This document shows, piece by piece, positions 55,911-64,000 of a DNA stretch of 64,000 bases. This DNA is from Fistulifera solaris (Eukaryota > Bacillariophyta > Bacillariophyceae > Naviculales > Stauroneidaceae): NCBI GenBank assembly GCA_030295235.1, contig AP026133.1, positions 992,001 to 1,056,000 on the forward strand, read 5' to 3'. Both the position numbers and the translations under genes were made by a program. The notes under the pieces were generated by a model, which did not search any database, had not been told where the DNA came from, and was given only the letters and a program-made list of their open reading frames with translations. Position 1 is the first letter of the stretch. Every line of letters starts with the position of its first letter.

Positions 55911-58900
55911 CGGATGACTAGAACAATGTTGCATTTTCAACCGCCGAGCGCACGCCAAGGCGAGATTGTTCCATTGACGTACGCTTCGTCCTTGGCGCAC
56001 GAAGAGACAATGAATGCGACGCTTCATCATCTGCAGATATTCGCCCGATTGGAAAGACATGTCGAACCAAGCAGCAATTCACAAAGTTTTTCTCTTGATC
56101 GTTCATGAAATTGGCAACAATATGTTTACTGAGGCCGATAAAGCAGACACAGATTCGCCGAAAGATTTGCTAAGTGTTGTTACCAATGACCCGCTTTCGG
56201 TTCTTCGAGTGCTTCGCGAGACAGACCCAATGCTAGATGTGGAGAAAAGCTATCTGTCATCACGTAGCAGGCCGGCGACAGGTCTTTTTAAGACGAGAAC
56301 ATCTAGCCGTATCGTTAAGAAGACATGCTGAAGACGGGCCGTACAAATCCAGAGCCCACGCCTATTGGTTTCGATCCTAGCACCCAGCTCCCTTGCCAAG
56401 TCGAGTGCGTCGTTTGACCGATCAATTGCCACAACTGTTTCTCCCTATCGATGCTTCCACCATGACACAAGAAAGACCAACTCCGCCGGCCCCAAATATC
56501 GCTATCAATTCACCTTGTTGTAGACTTCCTTGCTACTTCACATCACGATAGGCGGTCGTGAATCGACACTCTCGCGACGCCACTTGAACGAACGAAACAG
56601 TTTCGGAAATGCGTTTGACATTACGATCGGCACGAGAGATGGCCATGTATTCCGCGATTTTGTCACTATACTTGAAGCCAGGTTGCTGCTAATTGAAGCA
56701 CTCTGTTGTGCAAGTTCGCGATGACAATACTAGCAATTTGCACAAGAAAGATGATCGGCCCACTGACCCGATCTCCCATTGATAACTGTCTCACCGATCG
56801 TACTAATTGTTCGACGATTATTCCACTAAGTTCACGACCAGATACAGACAAAAGTCGGTCGTTTTCCACATCATCGTTATGTCCTTTCCATCCGTGTCAA
56901 TCGGATTAACATACTTGTAATTCAATCGCTACGACTTGCGCACGAGAATCCCATCGGATGATTTATGCGGTTTGAGCCCTGTTCGATCCGTATATTGCGT
57001 GAAGGTCCTCCAATTTCTCGATAAACAGCGGCTTTCCTCGTTCGATTCGGAAATGTTGGAGCATGTTCTGTTTCCCGAATCATCAATGGTTCTGAATATT
57101 CATCAAATCCTTTTCTTTCATGAGAATAATGTCAATACATGGTATAATAATAAAGCAAAATGGACGCATGCGCTGTGGCTTTCATCGACGACACGCAGAC
57201 GCAGACACGCAGACACGCAGACTGGCACTACATCGAAGCACCGTGCGATTGAAATAACAAGACTGAAACAGTGCGTGAACGCGTCGCAAAGAAAAACGCA
57301 ACAAACGAGACATCCAGAAATCATCTCTTACCCATTTATCATCGACGAGGCACACAAAGTGCCTCAAATGGACTCGGGATTCGAGATCCATTCTTTCCCC
57401 CTTGTGCACATCGAATTTCAAACGTTTATCGCATTAGGGAGAGACGAGCAGGCCGGGCTCGCAGCTGCGTTCATCATTGTTGAAAGATATCCAGTGGCGT
57501 ATACCGTGATATTCACTCGTGGATCGTGGGATCCCAACCGATACATGGAAAAAACCGTTGCTCGAGACAGGAATACTTAGATAGCTCCCTCTAAGTGATT
57601 TTAAATTCAGTTTATGAGAACAAACTTACTTTTGATTTTACGGTAGGAGAAGCATCGCTGAATTTGTTTCTCTCTTTTTTCGCTGCGTTCTTCTTCTTCT
57701 CACATCTCCTCTCAAAGGCGACTGAGAGAGGTTTGATGTCCTCCCCGTATTCAGTTGTTGCCAAAGCTCTGGCCTGCGATCATAGCTTGGGACCCTATGG
57801 TTGGATACTTAGTGGGAGCGCATGAAGGGTTGTGGTGCGTATGTCCCGAGGAAGGAGGAGTCGTCTCGCAAAATGGGAACTTCGCATCGTCTCGACGATT
57901 CGCTTGCCTGCTTGCGAGGCTTCCTGCCTTACCGGAAAACACGCAGTTGGAGCATTGTGCCGGGAAAAGTTCTTCACCTGAGTTGTGGGATCCATGAGGC
58001 GTGCCGAAGAACTGCGTGCGCCGATGATTGGTGAAGCAATGGTAACGGTTGAGCGGGGTTTGGGGTTCACCCGCTGAGCAGCTTATGAAAGCCACATTCG
58101 CCTTTCCGCTCCCAACCGGATATATGGGCGTTTGTGATCGCTTGTTGACATCTGCTTAACGTCTTCGGAGCTCTTGCGGTGCTTATGAGTTATCCTAGAA
58201 ATAGGTTAGCGGTTACGGGCACTAGCAAGGGTCCCCCATATGTCCCAGCACAATGAAAAATTGACCACAACACCTTCATGCTGACACTTTGTTCATTTCA
58301 AAAGCAAATAAACTAAAATTAATAAACTAATACAACTGATGGATGCGCGCGATGGGTAATGGTGACAGAGGAGCTCCTCCATCTAACTCTGTCCAATTTG
58401 GCGCGCTCAAGCGGTTTTGTGGTCGTGAGGATTGTTGTTTGCTCTAGTTTCTTTGCCGCTTGTTATGTCGCGCTTGTGCGCTTCAATTTCTTCCAAAGTA
58501 GCCTTCAATTTCTTCCACGAAGTACGAAACAAACGAGAGGAGGTCATGCCGTCCTACCACCAGCAAAAAGCAGAGAAAAAGAGCAGACATCGAATCATAC
58601 GTCAACTCGGAGCGTGCGTTTTGTCACCCAATGTTAAGGTCATGTCCCTCATTTCGGTCCCATCTGGACAACTGAATTGCGCTTGTTCCTGTCGATGGAG
58701 AAGGACATCAGTACGGTTCCTTGGAATTCTACTGTTCGAATGGAACTCGTCTTTTCTGCTTCTTCTCTCGCGTCGTCTTACAATGCTGCTCTCAAACAGA
58801 TAGACGCGCACTTGACCAGGGTAGCATCCAATTGGAATAGAACCTGAAGCGTAAGCAGCTTACGGGCGATTCGTTCCTACAAAATCACCCGGTGAAAACT

Positions 58901-59485
58901 AATAACCATCGACACCAGATGTTATGACAACATACTTCAGTCGATGACACATCCAAGGATGTAACATATTCCCTCTAGAAAATGAAATGATTCTTTCGTA
59001 ACTGCCTCGTATGGCTACGAGTGAGTCGGCTGTCGTTCGAGACATCCACATCCGGCTTAACTCCAGATCACAACAATATGATTCTGAGCTCCCTCTCACT
59101 GAGGGGCATCGCCCCAGACAAAACCTTGGAATACACGTGGATCCACATCGGCCAAATTGTCCTCCCATTCGTTTCGGTCTACATGGTGACAATCGGACGA
59201 TGAAAATTCTGCGCGACGCGTACCATCGGACGAGCACTAGCAGCGCATCTAAACCGTTGCATCGGGTCCGCGTCGCCTTGCCGTTATGAGTCGGCATCGA
59301 ATCGATCAAATCATATGAGTAAGAAGAACTGTTACCATTCTTGTCGTAGTATTTGACCAGACTGATAACGTGCTCTCGAAAAAACAATGTGGCCCCAGCT
59401 TTATTACGCGCCTGCGCCAACAACTTCAAAAATTCTTGCAAATGCTCTGAATTCAAGATATTTCCTCCTGCCGCACCAAGAAACT
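55911..59485 (-). repeat. Right copy of the 3.57-kb duplication (probable parent)
   Basis: On the minus strand this copy reads block B (59484-58482) then block A (58478-55911), whereas the left copy on the plus strand reads A then B. Block B contains the last ~390 bases of the gene at 59096-60749, whose reading frame continues without interruption through the breakpoint into unique DNA. That makes this the ancestral locus. Block A holds the same dehydrogenase pseudogene and unknown relics as the left copy. Breakpoint contexts: near 59480-59490 the sequence is CACCAAGAAACTTG, and near 55905-55915 GCGAACGGATGAC; the left copy joins them as ACCAAGAAATGGATGAC, consistent with 2-3 nt of microhomology. 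Confidence 0.9.
56370..56875 (-). pseudogene. Decayed medium-chain alcohol dehydrogenase, right copy
   Basis: Mirror image of the left pseudogene. The minus strand shows LSVSGRELSGIIVEQ, MGDRVSGPI and AIDRSNDALDLARELGAR in broken frames, and the conceptual peptides at 56666-56869 are identical to those at 26955-27158. Shared disruptions show that the gene was already dead before duplication. Confidence 0.7.
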
Positions 59486-60749
59486 TGTCCTGCGGTAACA
59501 AGTTCTGATCCACGAGGTGATCATGCACGTCCGAGGGAATGATGAGAGCGTGGCCACCCAGTCCAAGCTTTGAGCGTATTTCTTTCAAAAGCGGACCACA
59601 CTGGCGATCTATGACATGAACAACCACCGAGTCTTGAATAACCGAAGGCGACTTCAAGTGGTGTGATACAACGAGAGCCGATATGACAGTACAGCCGTTC
59701 GTTGATGCACTGATTCTGCCTTGAAATGTGTTGATGGTACTGACAGTGATCTTTCCTTCCCTTATATATCGTTTGTATTCCAATTCATATTGCGCTTGAA
59801 GTGTTTGCAGCGGTATCTTCTTTTGCGAACTCCGTATTAGCGGTTTACTATTAGAATCAGTCGGTACATGGTAGGAAAGAAGAGGCGCAGATGCACCATG
59901 TCCGAACTGGTTGTCATCCCCTAGCACATTCCTGGCACTGACAAACCCATCCTGGGGTGGAGCACTCGGTGTTGCGCTGAATGCCTGATCGTACGATGGC
60001 GGAGGAGGGGCCAATGGTGGCATTGGTACATAAGGCACAGCACCAGGTAGTATTGGAAGAGGCAAATCCTGTCCGCCATTGCTGTCATCATCATCATCAC
60101 TCAACATGCTGTATTTGGTGGATGGCTTTCCGCGTGACTCTTCTCCTGCAGATTGTCGCTGGCTCGATTGGCTACCGTTCTCTTTGAATCGCTGCAAATT
60201 TTGTAATTTATCAAGAGCCGACGCAGCTATCGCATTTTTGTCCATTGTCGTATCTGCATTTTGTTGCTGTTTAAATCGCTCTTGAAACGCCGCGAGCTTT
60301 TCTTGATGCTTCCGGTCTCGTTCGATCGCTGCTCGTCGCTCTCTTTCTTCAGCTGCTTTCCGTTTGTATTCTTCGTAAATATCCATAATATCCGCCACTT
60401 TCTCTATCTGCTCTACAACCTTTTGCATTTGTAGTGTATGTCGACGTTGTAGCGGCGCATATTTGGCAGTCCCATAATATCCATGCTGCGGAAGTTGCTC
60501 CATACAAAATATACAATATCGTTTTCCGTACACATAGGCATCATCTAAACAAGAATCTCGGGCAGGATTCCAATCATGAATATCACCTTGAGAAGCGATT
60601 TTGTACGCCATTTGAAATGACTGAAATACTTTGTCGGCTGCTTCGTAATAACGATCCAATTGAAAGAAGTTACTGACTTGAGGGACGGATAGCGAGTCCC
60701 TCAAACTTTTTCGTCTTGCATCGCTTGGCCGCGAGCTTGAGGTAGTCAT
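59096..60749 (-). CDS. Unknown protein with MIT-like N-terminus and conserved C-terminal domain; probable frameshift near the end
   Basis: ATG 60749. Residues about 30-120 form a helical region (FFQLDRYYEAADKVFQSFQMAYKIA..., FCMEQLPQHGYYGTAKYAPLQ, VEQIEKVADIMDIYEEYKRKAAEERERRA) resembling MIT/microtubule-trafficking domains. A Pro-rich linker (VPMPPLAPPPPSYDQAF) follows. The conserved C-terminal domain reads TINTFQGRISASTNGCTVISALV, IRSKLGLGGHALIIPSDVHDHLVDQ, NKAGATLFFREHVISLVKYYD, SYDLIDSMPTHNGKATRTRC and LVRWYASR. A one-base offset at about 59207 diverts the frame to a stop at 58899. The left-hand fragment shows the likely native end, KFSSSDCHHVDRNEWEDNL...FVWGDAPQ, which here would stop at 59096. 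NGCTVISAL followed by a later Asn/Asp-rich motif hints at a papain-like fold, but this is weak. Confidence 0.7.
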
Positions 60750-61196
60750 GCTATTTTCTTGTTGTACTTGTATGAAATCAAGTTGAGACGAAAAGCGAAT
60801 AAAATGCTATGAATGGTAAGATATTTGGGCAGAAAGAAGTGGTCTTTTTCATCCGCTGCGTCATGGTCGAAAAGAAAATAAGCGCGAGTAAGAAATAATT
60901 GTGTCGTACGGGAGAACGATTAGGGTTTAGGGTGTGACACTTACAACGCACGCACGCTCCCTGCTTCCCACTTTCTTTGCTAGCTGACGTACTTCCACCA
61001 CGACTCACACACTCAGAGCGGCACCTCTCTAGCACGAGGCAGAAAGTGAAGTGAAGAGACTATGACGTGTCACAGCTAAAAACAATAATCAAAGATCCGA
61101 CAAAAATCCGACAAGGAAGGCACATAAAAAGAACGAACATAAAGAGTAATGACAAGGAAGAGTTAACACTCTTAAAAAAGCGCTGAAGGGGGAACA
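60750..61196. other. Divergent intergenic region with a short telomere-like repeat
   Basis: About 450 nt between the divergent gene at 60749 and violaxanthin de-epoxidase. TTAGGGTTTAGGG occurs at about 60920-60932, two units of the plant/algal telomere repeat, in a promoter setting. No gene is supported. Confidence 0.4.
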
Positions 61197-62570
61197 ATGC
61201 TCATGCGACATATGTATCTAAAGGCGGCATTCGCCGCGCTGGGTGTGCTGACGAGCACACATGGTTTTCTATTCGGACAAAGGCCTTCTTCGTTCGGTAA
61301 AGTAAAATTGGCACATCGTAGCCCGCATCCTTCCGCCCAAGAAGTACCGTCTCGTCTTCACATGAGCCTGGGACGAAATACGAACGATGCTGTAGATAAA
61401 TGGATGAAGTCTTCTCTGTTCACTTTGGGCCTCATCGCTGCGACTTGGATACCACTCCCTGCCAGCACTCCATTCGGACCGCAGGTCGCCGGTGCCGCGT
61501 CAGATTCTGCCAACATCGTTTCTTGTCTCTTTGACAAGTGCAAGGTGCCTCTCGCAAAGTGTATCGCCAATCCCATGTGCTTAGCGAACGTTGTGTGCAT
61601 CAACACCTGCAACGGCAAAGATGACGAAATCGGATGTCAGATCAAGTGCGGTGACATATTCGAAAACTCGGTCGTGGGCGAATTCAATAACTGTGCCGTG
61701 TCACAAATGAGTTGTGTACCGCAAAAACAAGACGAAGGTCTTTATCCGATTCCACCCGAAGAAAACGTGGTCCCCAAATTCAATACCAAGCTATTCCGCG
61801 GTCGCTGGTATATTACGGCTGGTCAGAATCCTCTCTTTGACATTTTCCCTTGTCAAGTGCACTTTTCACCGAACCGGAACCAGGAACGTTTTTGGTCAAC
61901 TCAACTGGCGTGTCGAGAATCCGGACGGTGAGTTTTTCACCCGCGATGCGTTACAACGATTCGTGCAGGATCCCAAACAGCCCGCCCATTTGATCAATCA
62001 CGACAACGAGTATTTGCATTACAAAGATGACTGGTACATTATTGATTTCGAGTACGATGACAACAAAGACGGTGTACCTCCATTTGCCTTTGTGTATTAC
62101 AGAGGTAGCAACGATGCTTGGGATGGATACGGAGGAGCGGTCATTTACACGCGCGATTCGAAATTTCCGGAATCGTTGCGACCGCGATTGCAGGCTGCCG
62201 CCAAAAAAGTGAACATGGACTTTGATAAGGACTTTACACTGACCGACAACTCCTGTCCTGTAGATCTATCACCACAGGAGAAGTTGTTGCTGCGCGAAAA
62301 GTTCTTGGGTGACGCTCTGTTGCAAACAGAGAAACAGCTCAAGTGCAGGCGACAAAGGCGCGTGGTAATGCTGTAAGCTTGATCAAAACAGAGGAGAAAC
62401 AAGCCGAAAAGGCACTGGAGGAATTTGCAAAGTTGACGACCGAGTTTGAGAACGAAGTCATTAAAGACGCGGAGTTACTGGAAAAGGAACTAGAGAAGGA
62501 TATTGGTCTCGTCAAGACCGAAATCGTGAATGACTTGAGTGCTTTGCTAAATGGAGATAAAAAGAAGTAA
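61197..62570 (+). CDS. VDE: Violaxanthin de-epoxidase; three base losses
   Basis: Thylakoid-lumen lipocalin enzyme converting violaxanthin to zeaxanthin and, in diatoms, diadinoxanthin to diatoxanthin for photoprotection; it uses ascorbate at acidic lumen pH. The presequence is tripartite: signal peptide ending THG-FLFGQ, transit region, then a thylakoid signal (FTLGLIAATWIPLPASTPFG...AGA-ASDSA). The Cys-rich domain (CLFDKCKVPLAKC, CLANVVCINTC, GCQIKCGDIFENSVV) precedes the lipocalin barrel: FRGRWYITAGQNPLFDIFPCQ, LNWRVENPDGEFFTRDALQRFVQDP, NHDNEYLHYKDDWYII and FVYYRGSNDAWDGYGGAVIYTR. A Glu/Lys coiled coil ends the protein. Missing bases are inferred at T4 (61863-61866), T5 (61889-61893) and AA (62341-62342). 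About 458 residues after repair. Confidence 0.96.
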
Positions 62571-63128
62571 AGCTAGGATTACTGAGCGATCGAATTAACA
62601 ATTTTATAGCTCTTTTCAAGCTGCTTGGCATACTTGTCAGGTTTCTTACTTTCGACGGCGCAATCCAGCAAACAGATCGGTCAGTTACTGCGACAGCTGA
62701 TAGAGATTACTCAGTTATCTCAACACGATACAGAAAGATCTAGTAAAAGTAATACTAAAGCTATGAATCACAAGTAAACATACAAAATTTCGAAAAGAAG
62801 GCCAGTTGCCGCCACTATCATGTTGAAGAATGAGACGCTCGTTTCGCAGAATGAGGTGGCTGAGTTCGTCGGCAACGTTTCTGAGGAGATCCATCTCAGT
62901 CAAGGTCATCCAGTTGCTGAGGTTTGATTAGTTCATACAATGTGTCGATGTGGTCCGACAACATCAGACCAGAACGCCAAACCGTTCAAATCGAAGTGGT
63001 AGCCAACATCGATGGCAAAATGGGATCTTGCTTTACAGGCTGGTCGGATGAGCCCCCGATAAAAGCGATTCAAGATGTTAGCATATCGACAAGAAGCCCA
63101 TCCGAGCGAACTCTACCATCAACATCTG
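62571..63128. other. Intergenic region
   Basis: About 560 nt behind VDE. Frames at 62715-62909 (minus) and 62924-63214 (plus) show no convincing coding character. Parts of the minus strand may be relics continuing the LRR-like fragment. Confidence 0.35.
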
Positions 63129-63512
63129 TCACTCTACTACTTCGGCTAGGCGAACAAACGCTTGTAGAAAAGAGTAGCTGGGACAAAAACCTTCTAGATC
63201 GGCTGCAACTTTGAGGGTACGCAATCCTTTGTGATCCTTCAATCGCTCAAAAAGTGTTTGTAAGCATGGTCCAAAATACGATTTTCTCTCACAATCACTC
63301 GAGCAAAGAACCTGCAAGTTAATATTCGAGTGTGCGGCTAGGATGAGTTCCTGTAAAACATAGTCTGGTAGTTTCAAATTTGACCAATAAAACTTGATTT
63401 GGAGCTCCATAAAATGGACCAATTCAACAGGCGCCTCAAAACAAAACCATAAGGCCCGTAGAGAAAAATTCATCTTCAACACCAACCGAGAGACAGAGTT
63501 TCTTTGCCACAA
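63129..63512 (-). pseudogene. LRR-like protein fragment, probably decayed
   Basis: A 127-codon minus-strand frame reads SVSRLVLKMNFSLRALWFCF, NLKLPDYVLQELILAAHSNINLQVL and LFERLKDHKGLRTLKVA. Regularly spaced Leu and Asn/Ser positions resemble diatom leucine-rich-repeat proteins. Frames on both sides are broken (the preceding minus-strand sequence reads SLRHLLVGLDNLWQRN in continuity), and no full-length gene can be assembled. It could also be a real gene with several indels. Confidence 0.4.
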
Positions 63513-63623
63513 ATTATCAAGGCCGACAAGTAAGTGTCTAAGGCTGACAACAAGATATAACCATCTAGATACTCATTTTTGCGGTCAACGAAAGAAAGAG
63601 AGTTGGTCAAATTAAATAAAACA

Positions 63624-63864
63624 CCCAGATTTTATGGACACGTCAAAATGTCAAACGCCCAGATTTTATGGACACGTCAAAATATTAAACGCTCAGATTT
63701 TATGGAGACGTCAAAATATCAAACGCCCAGATTTTATGGACAAGTCAAAATATCAAACGCCCAGATTTTATGAACACGTCAAAATATCACTCGCCCAGGT
63801 TTTATGGACGACTCGTCAAAATGTCAAACTCCCAGATTTTATGGACACGTCAAAATATCAAACG
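63624..63864. repeat. 34-nt tandem repeat (seven units) with TGACGT-type cores
   Basis: Six units of 34 nt and one of 37 nt, total 241 nt. The unit begins CCCAGATTTTATGGACACG and continues TCAAAATATCAAACG. The reverse strand of five of the seven units contains TGACGT, one has TGACGA and one is mutated (ACTTGT). Because 34 is not a multiple of three, the repeat is not protein-coding, although it opens short frames in three phases. Not a CRISPR array: there are no unique spacers. Confidence 0.85.
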
Positions 63865-64000
63865 GTTCCTCTTTGATTGTATACGGTGTTTTTGTTCATA
63901 CTTCATTCAAGTACCGGTACCGTATTGTTCAACGGTTCTCAGGGTGAGGTTAGTACCGGTATGATGGCGTAATTAACCACATGTCGTTTTCAAACTCAAC
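63865..64000. other. End of window, no gene seen
   Basis: Contains two TACCGGTA elements near 63912 and 63953, related to the CCGGTACCGG core at about 46670. Nothing else is recognised. Confidence 0.35.

Noticed and set aside
58899-59095. C-terminal extension of the unknown gene to 58899
   Set aside because: It follows a one-base frame change, and the duplicate shows a different, coding-like end with a stop equivalent to 59096.
63624-63864. CRISPR array
   Set aside because: Units are directly contiguous without unique spacers, and the host is a eukaryote.
1-64000. Programmed ribosomal frameshifting in many genes
   Set aside because: More than 20 sites at ordinary homopolymers, all explained by missing bases, with no consistent slippery heptamer or downstream structure.
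1-64000. Bacterial contamination (long frames, alternative starts)
   Set aside because: GT-AG introns, plastid presequences and exclusively eukaryotic families rule it out.
1-64000. tRNA or rRNA genes
   Set aside because: I looked for GGTTCGAATCC-type T-arms; the few matches lie inside protein-coding genes and lack an acceptor stem.

Overview
The window is nuclear DNA of a photosynthetic stramenopile, most likely a pennate diatom close to Phaeodactylum tricornutum. The evidence is short GT-AG introns (54-111 nt), dense genes on both strands with coiled-coil and ankyrin products, diatom-type bipartite plastid presequences (signal peptide followed by an A/G-F cleavage motif), a violaxanthin de-epoxidase, and a MenB ending in SKL. 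Species assignment is an inference; no database was consulted.

Layout. 1-16 kb: cohesin loader SCC2/NIPBL (partial, minus), BRF1 (plus), an ankyrin protein, UPF2, RIO1 kinase (minus) and a heat-shock factor. 16.6-25.3 kb: a plastid-targeted DUF1997-like protein, bifunctional lysine-ketoglutarate reductase/saccharopine dehydrogenase, a secreted Cys-rich repeat protein, and a WD40-cyclophilin (PPWD1 type). 25.4-28.9 kb: the left copy of a 3.57-kb duplicated segment full of gene relics. 28.9-36.3 kb: an ankyrin protein, DHNA-CoA synthase MenB, the CAF-1 large subunit, and a small FAM173-type methyltransferase. 37-48.5 kb: a hypothetical protein, a ~1,730-residue coiled-coil protein, a plastid membrane protein, a type-II peroxiredoxin, mitochondrial ribosomal protein uL13 and an AVEN-like protein. 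49-55.2 kb: a CHK2-type FHA kinase, a doubtful gene, and Rab GDI. 55.9-59.5 kb: the right copy of the duplicated segment, overlapping the 3' end of a MIT-like/unknown gene. 61.2-62.6 kb: violaxanthin de-epoxidase. 63.6-63.9 kb: a 34-nt minisatellite.

Two points dominate. First, nearly every long gene is broken by one or two missing bases, usually in a homopolymer. More than 20 such breaks can be located, and restoring the bases rejoins a recognisable protein each time. This is best explained as uncorrected long-read indels, so the genes should be read as intact and I give merged coordinates. Second, the two 3.57-kb copies lie inverted about 30 kb apart and are circularly permuted relative to each other. 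That is the pattern expected if a DNA circle excised from, or copied from, the right locus reintegrated at the left locus.

Several genes share functional themes: genome maintenance and chromatin (SCC2, CAF-1, CHK2 kinase; the last two carry PCNA-binding-like peptides), RNA polymerase III and mRNA quality control (BRF1, UPF2, RIO1), and plastid/photoprotection (violaxanthin de-epoxidase, MenB, two plastid-targeted proteins). They do not form an operon-like unit. Two short palindromic motifs, TACCWGGTA and TACGGAGTA, recur only between genes.
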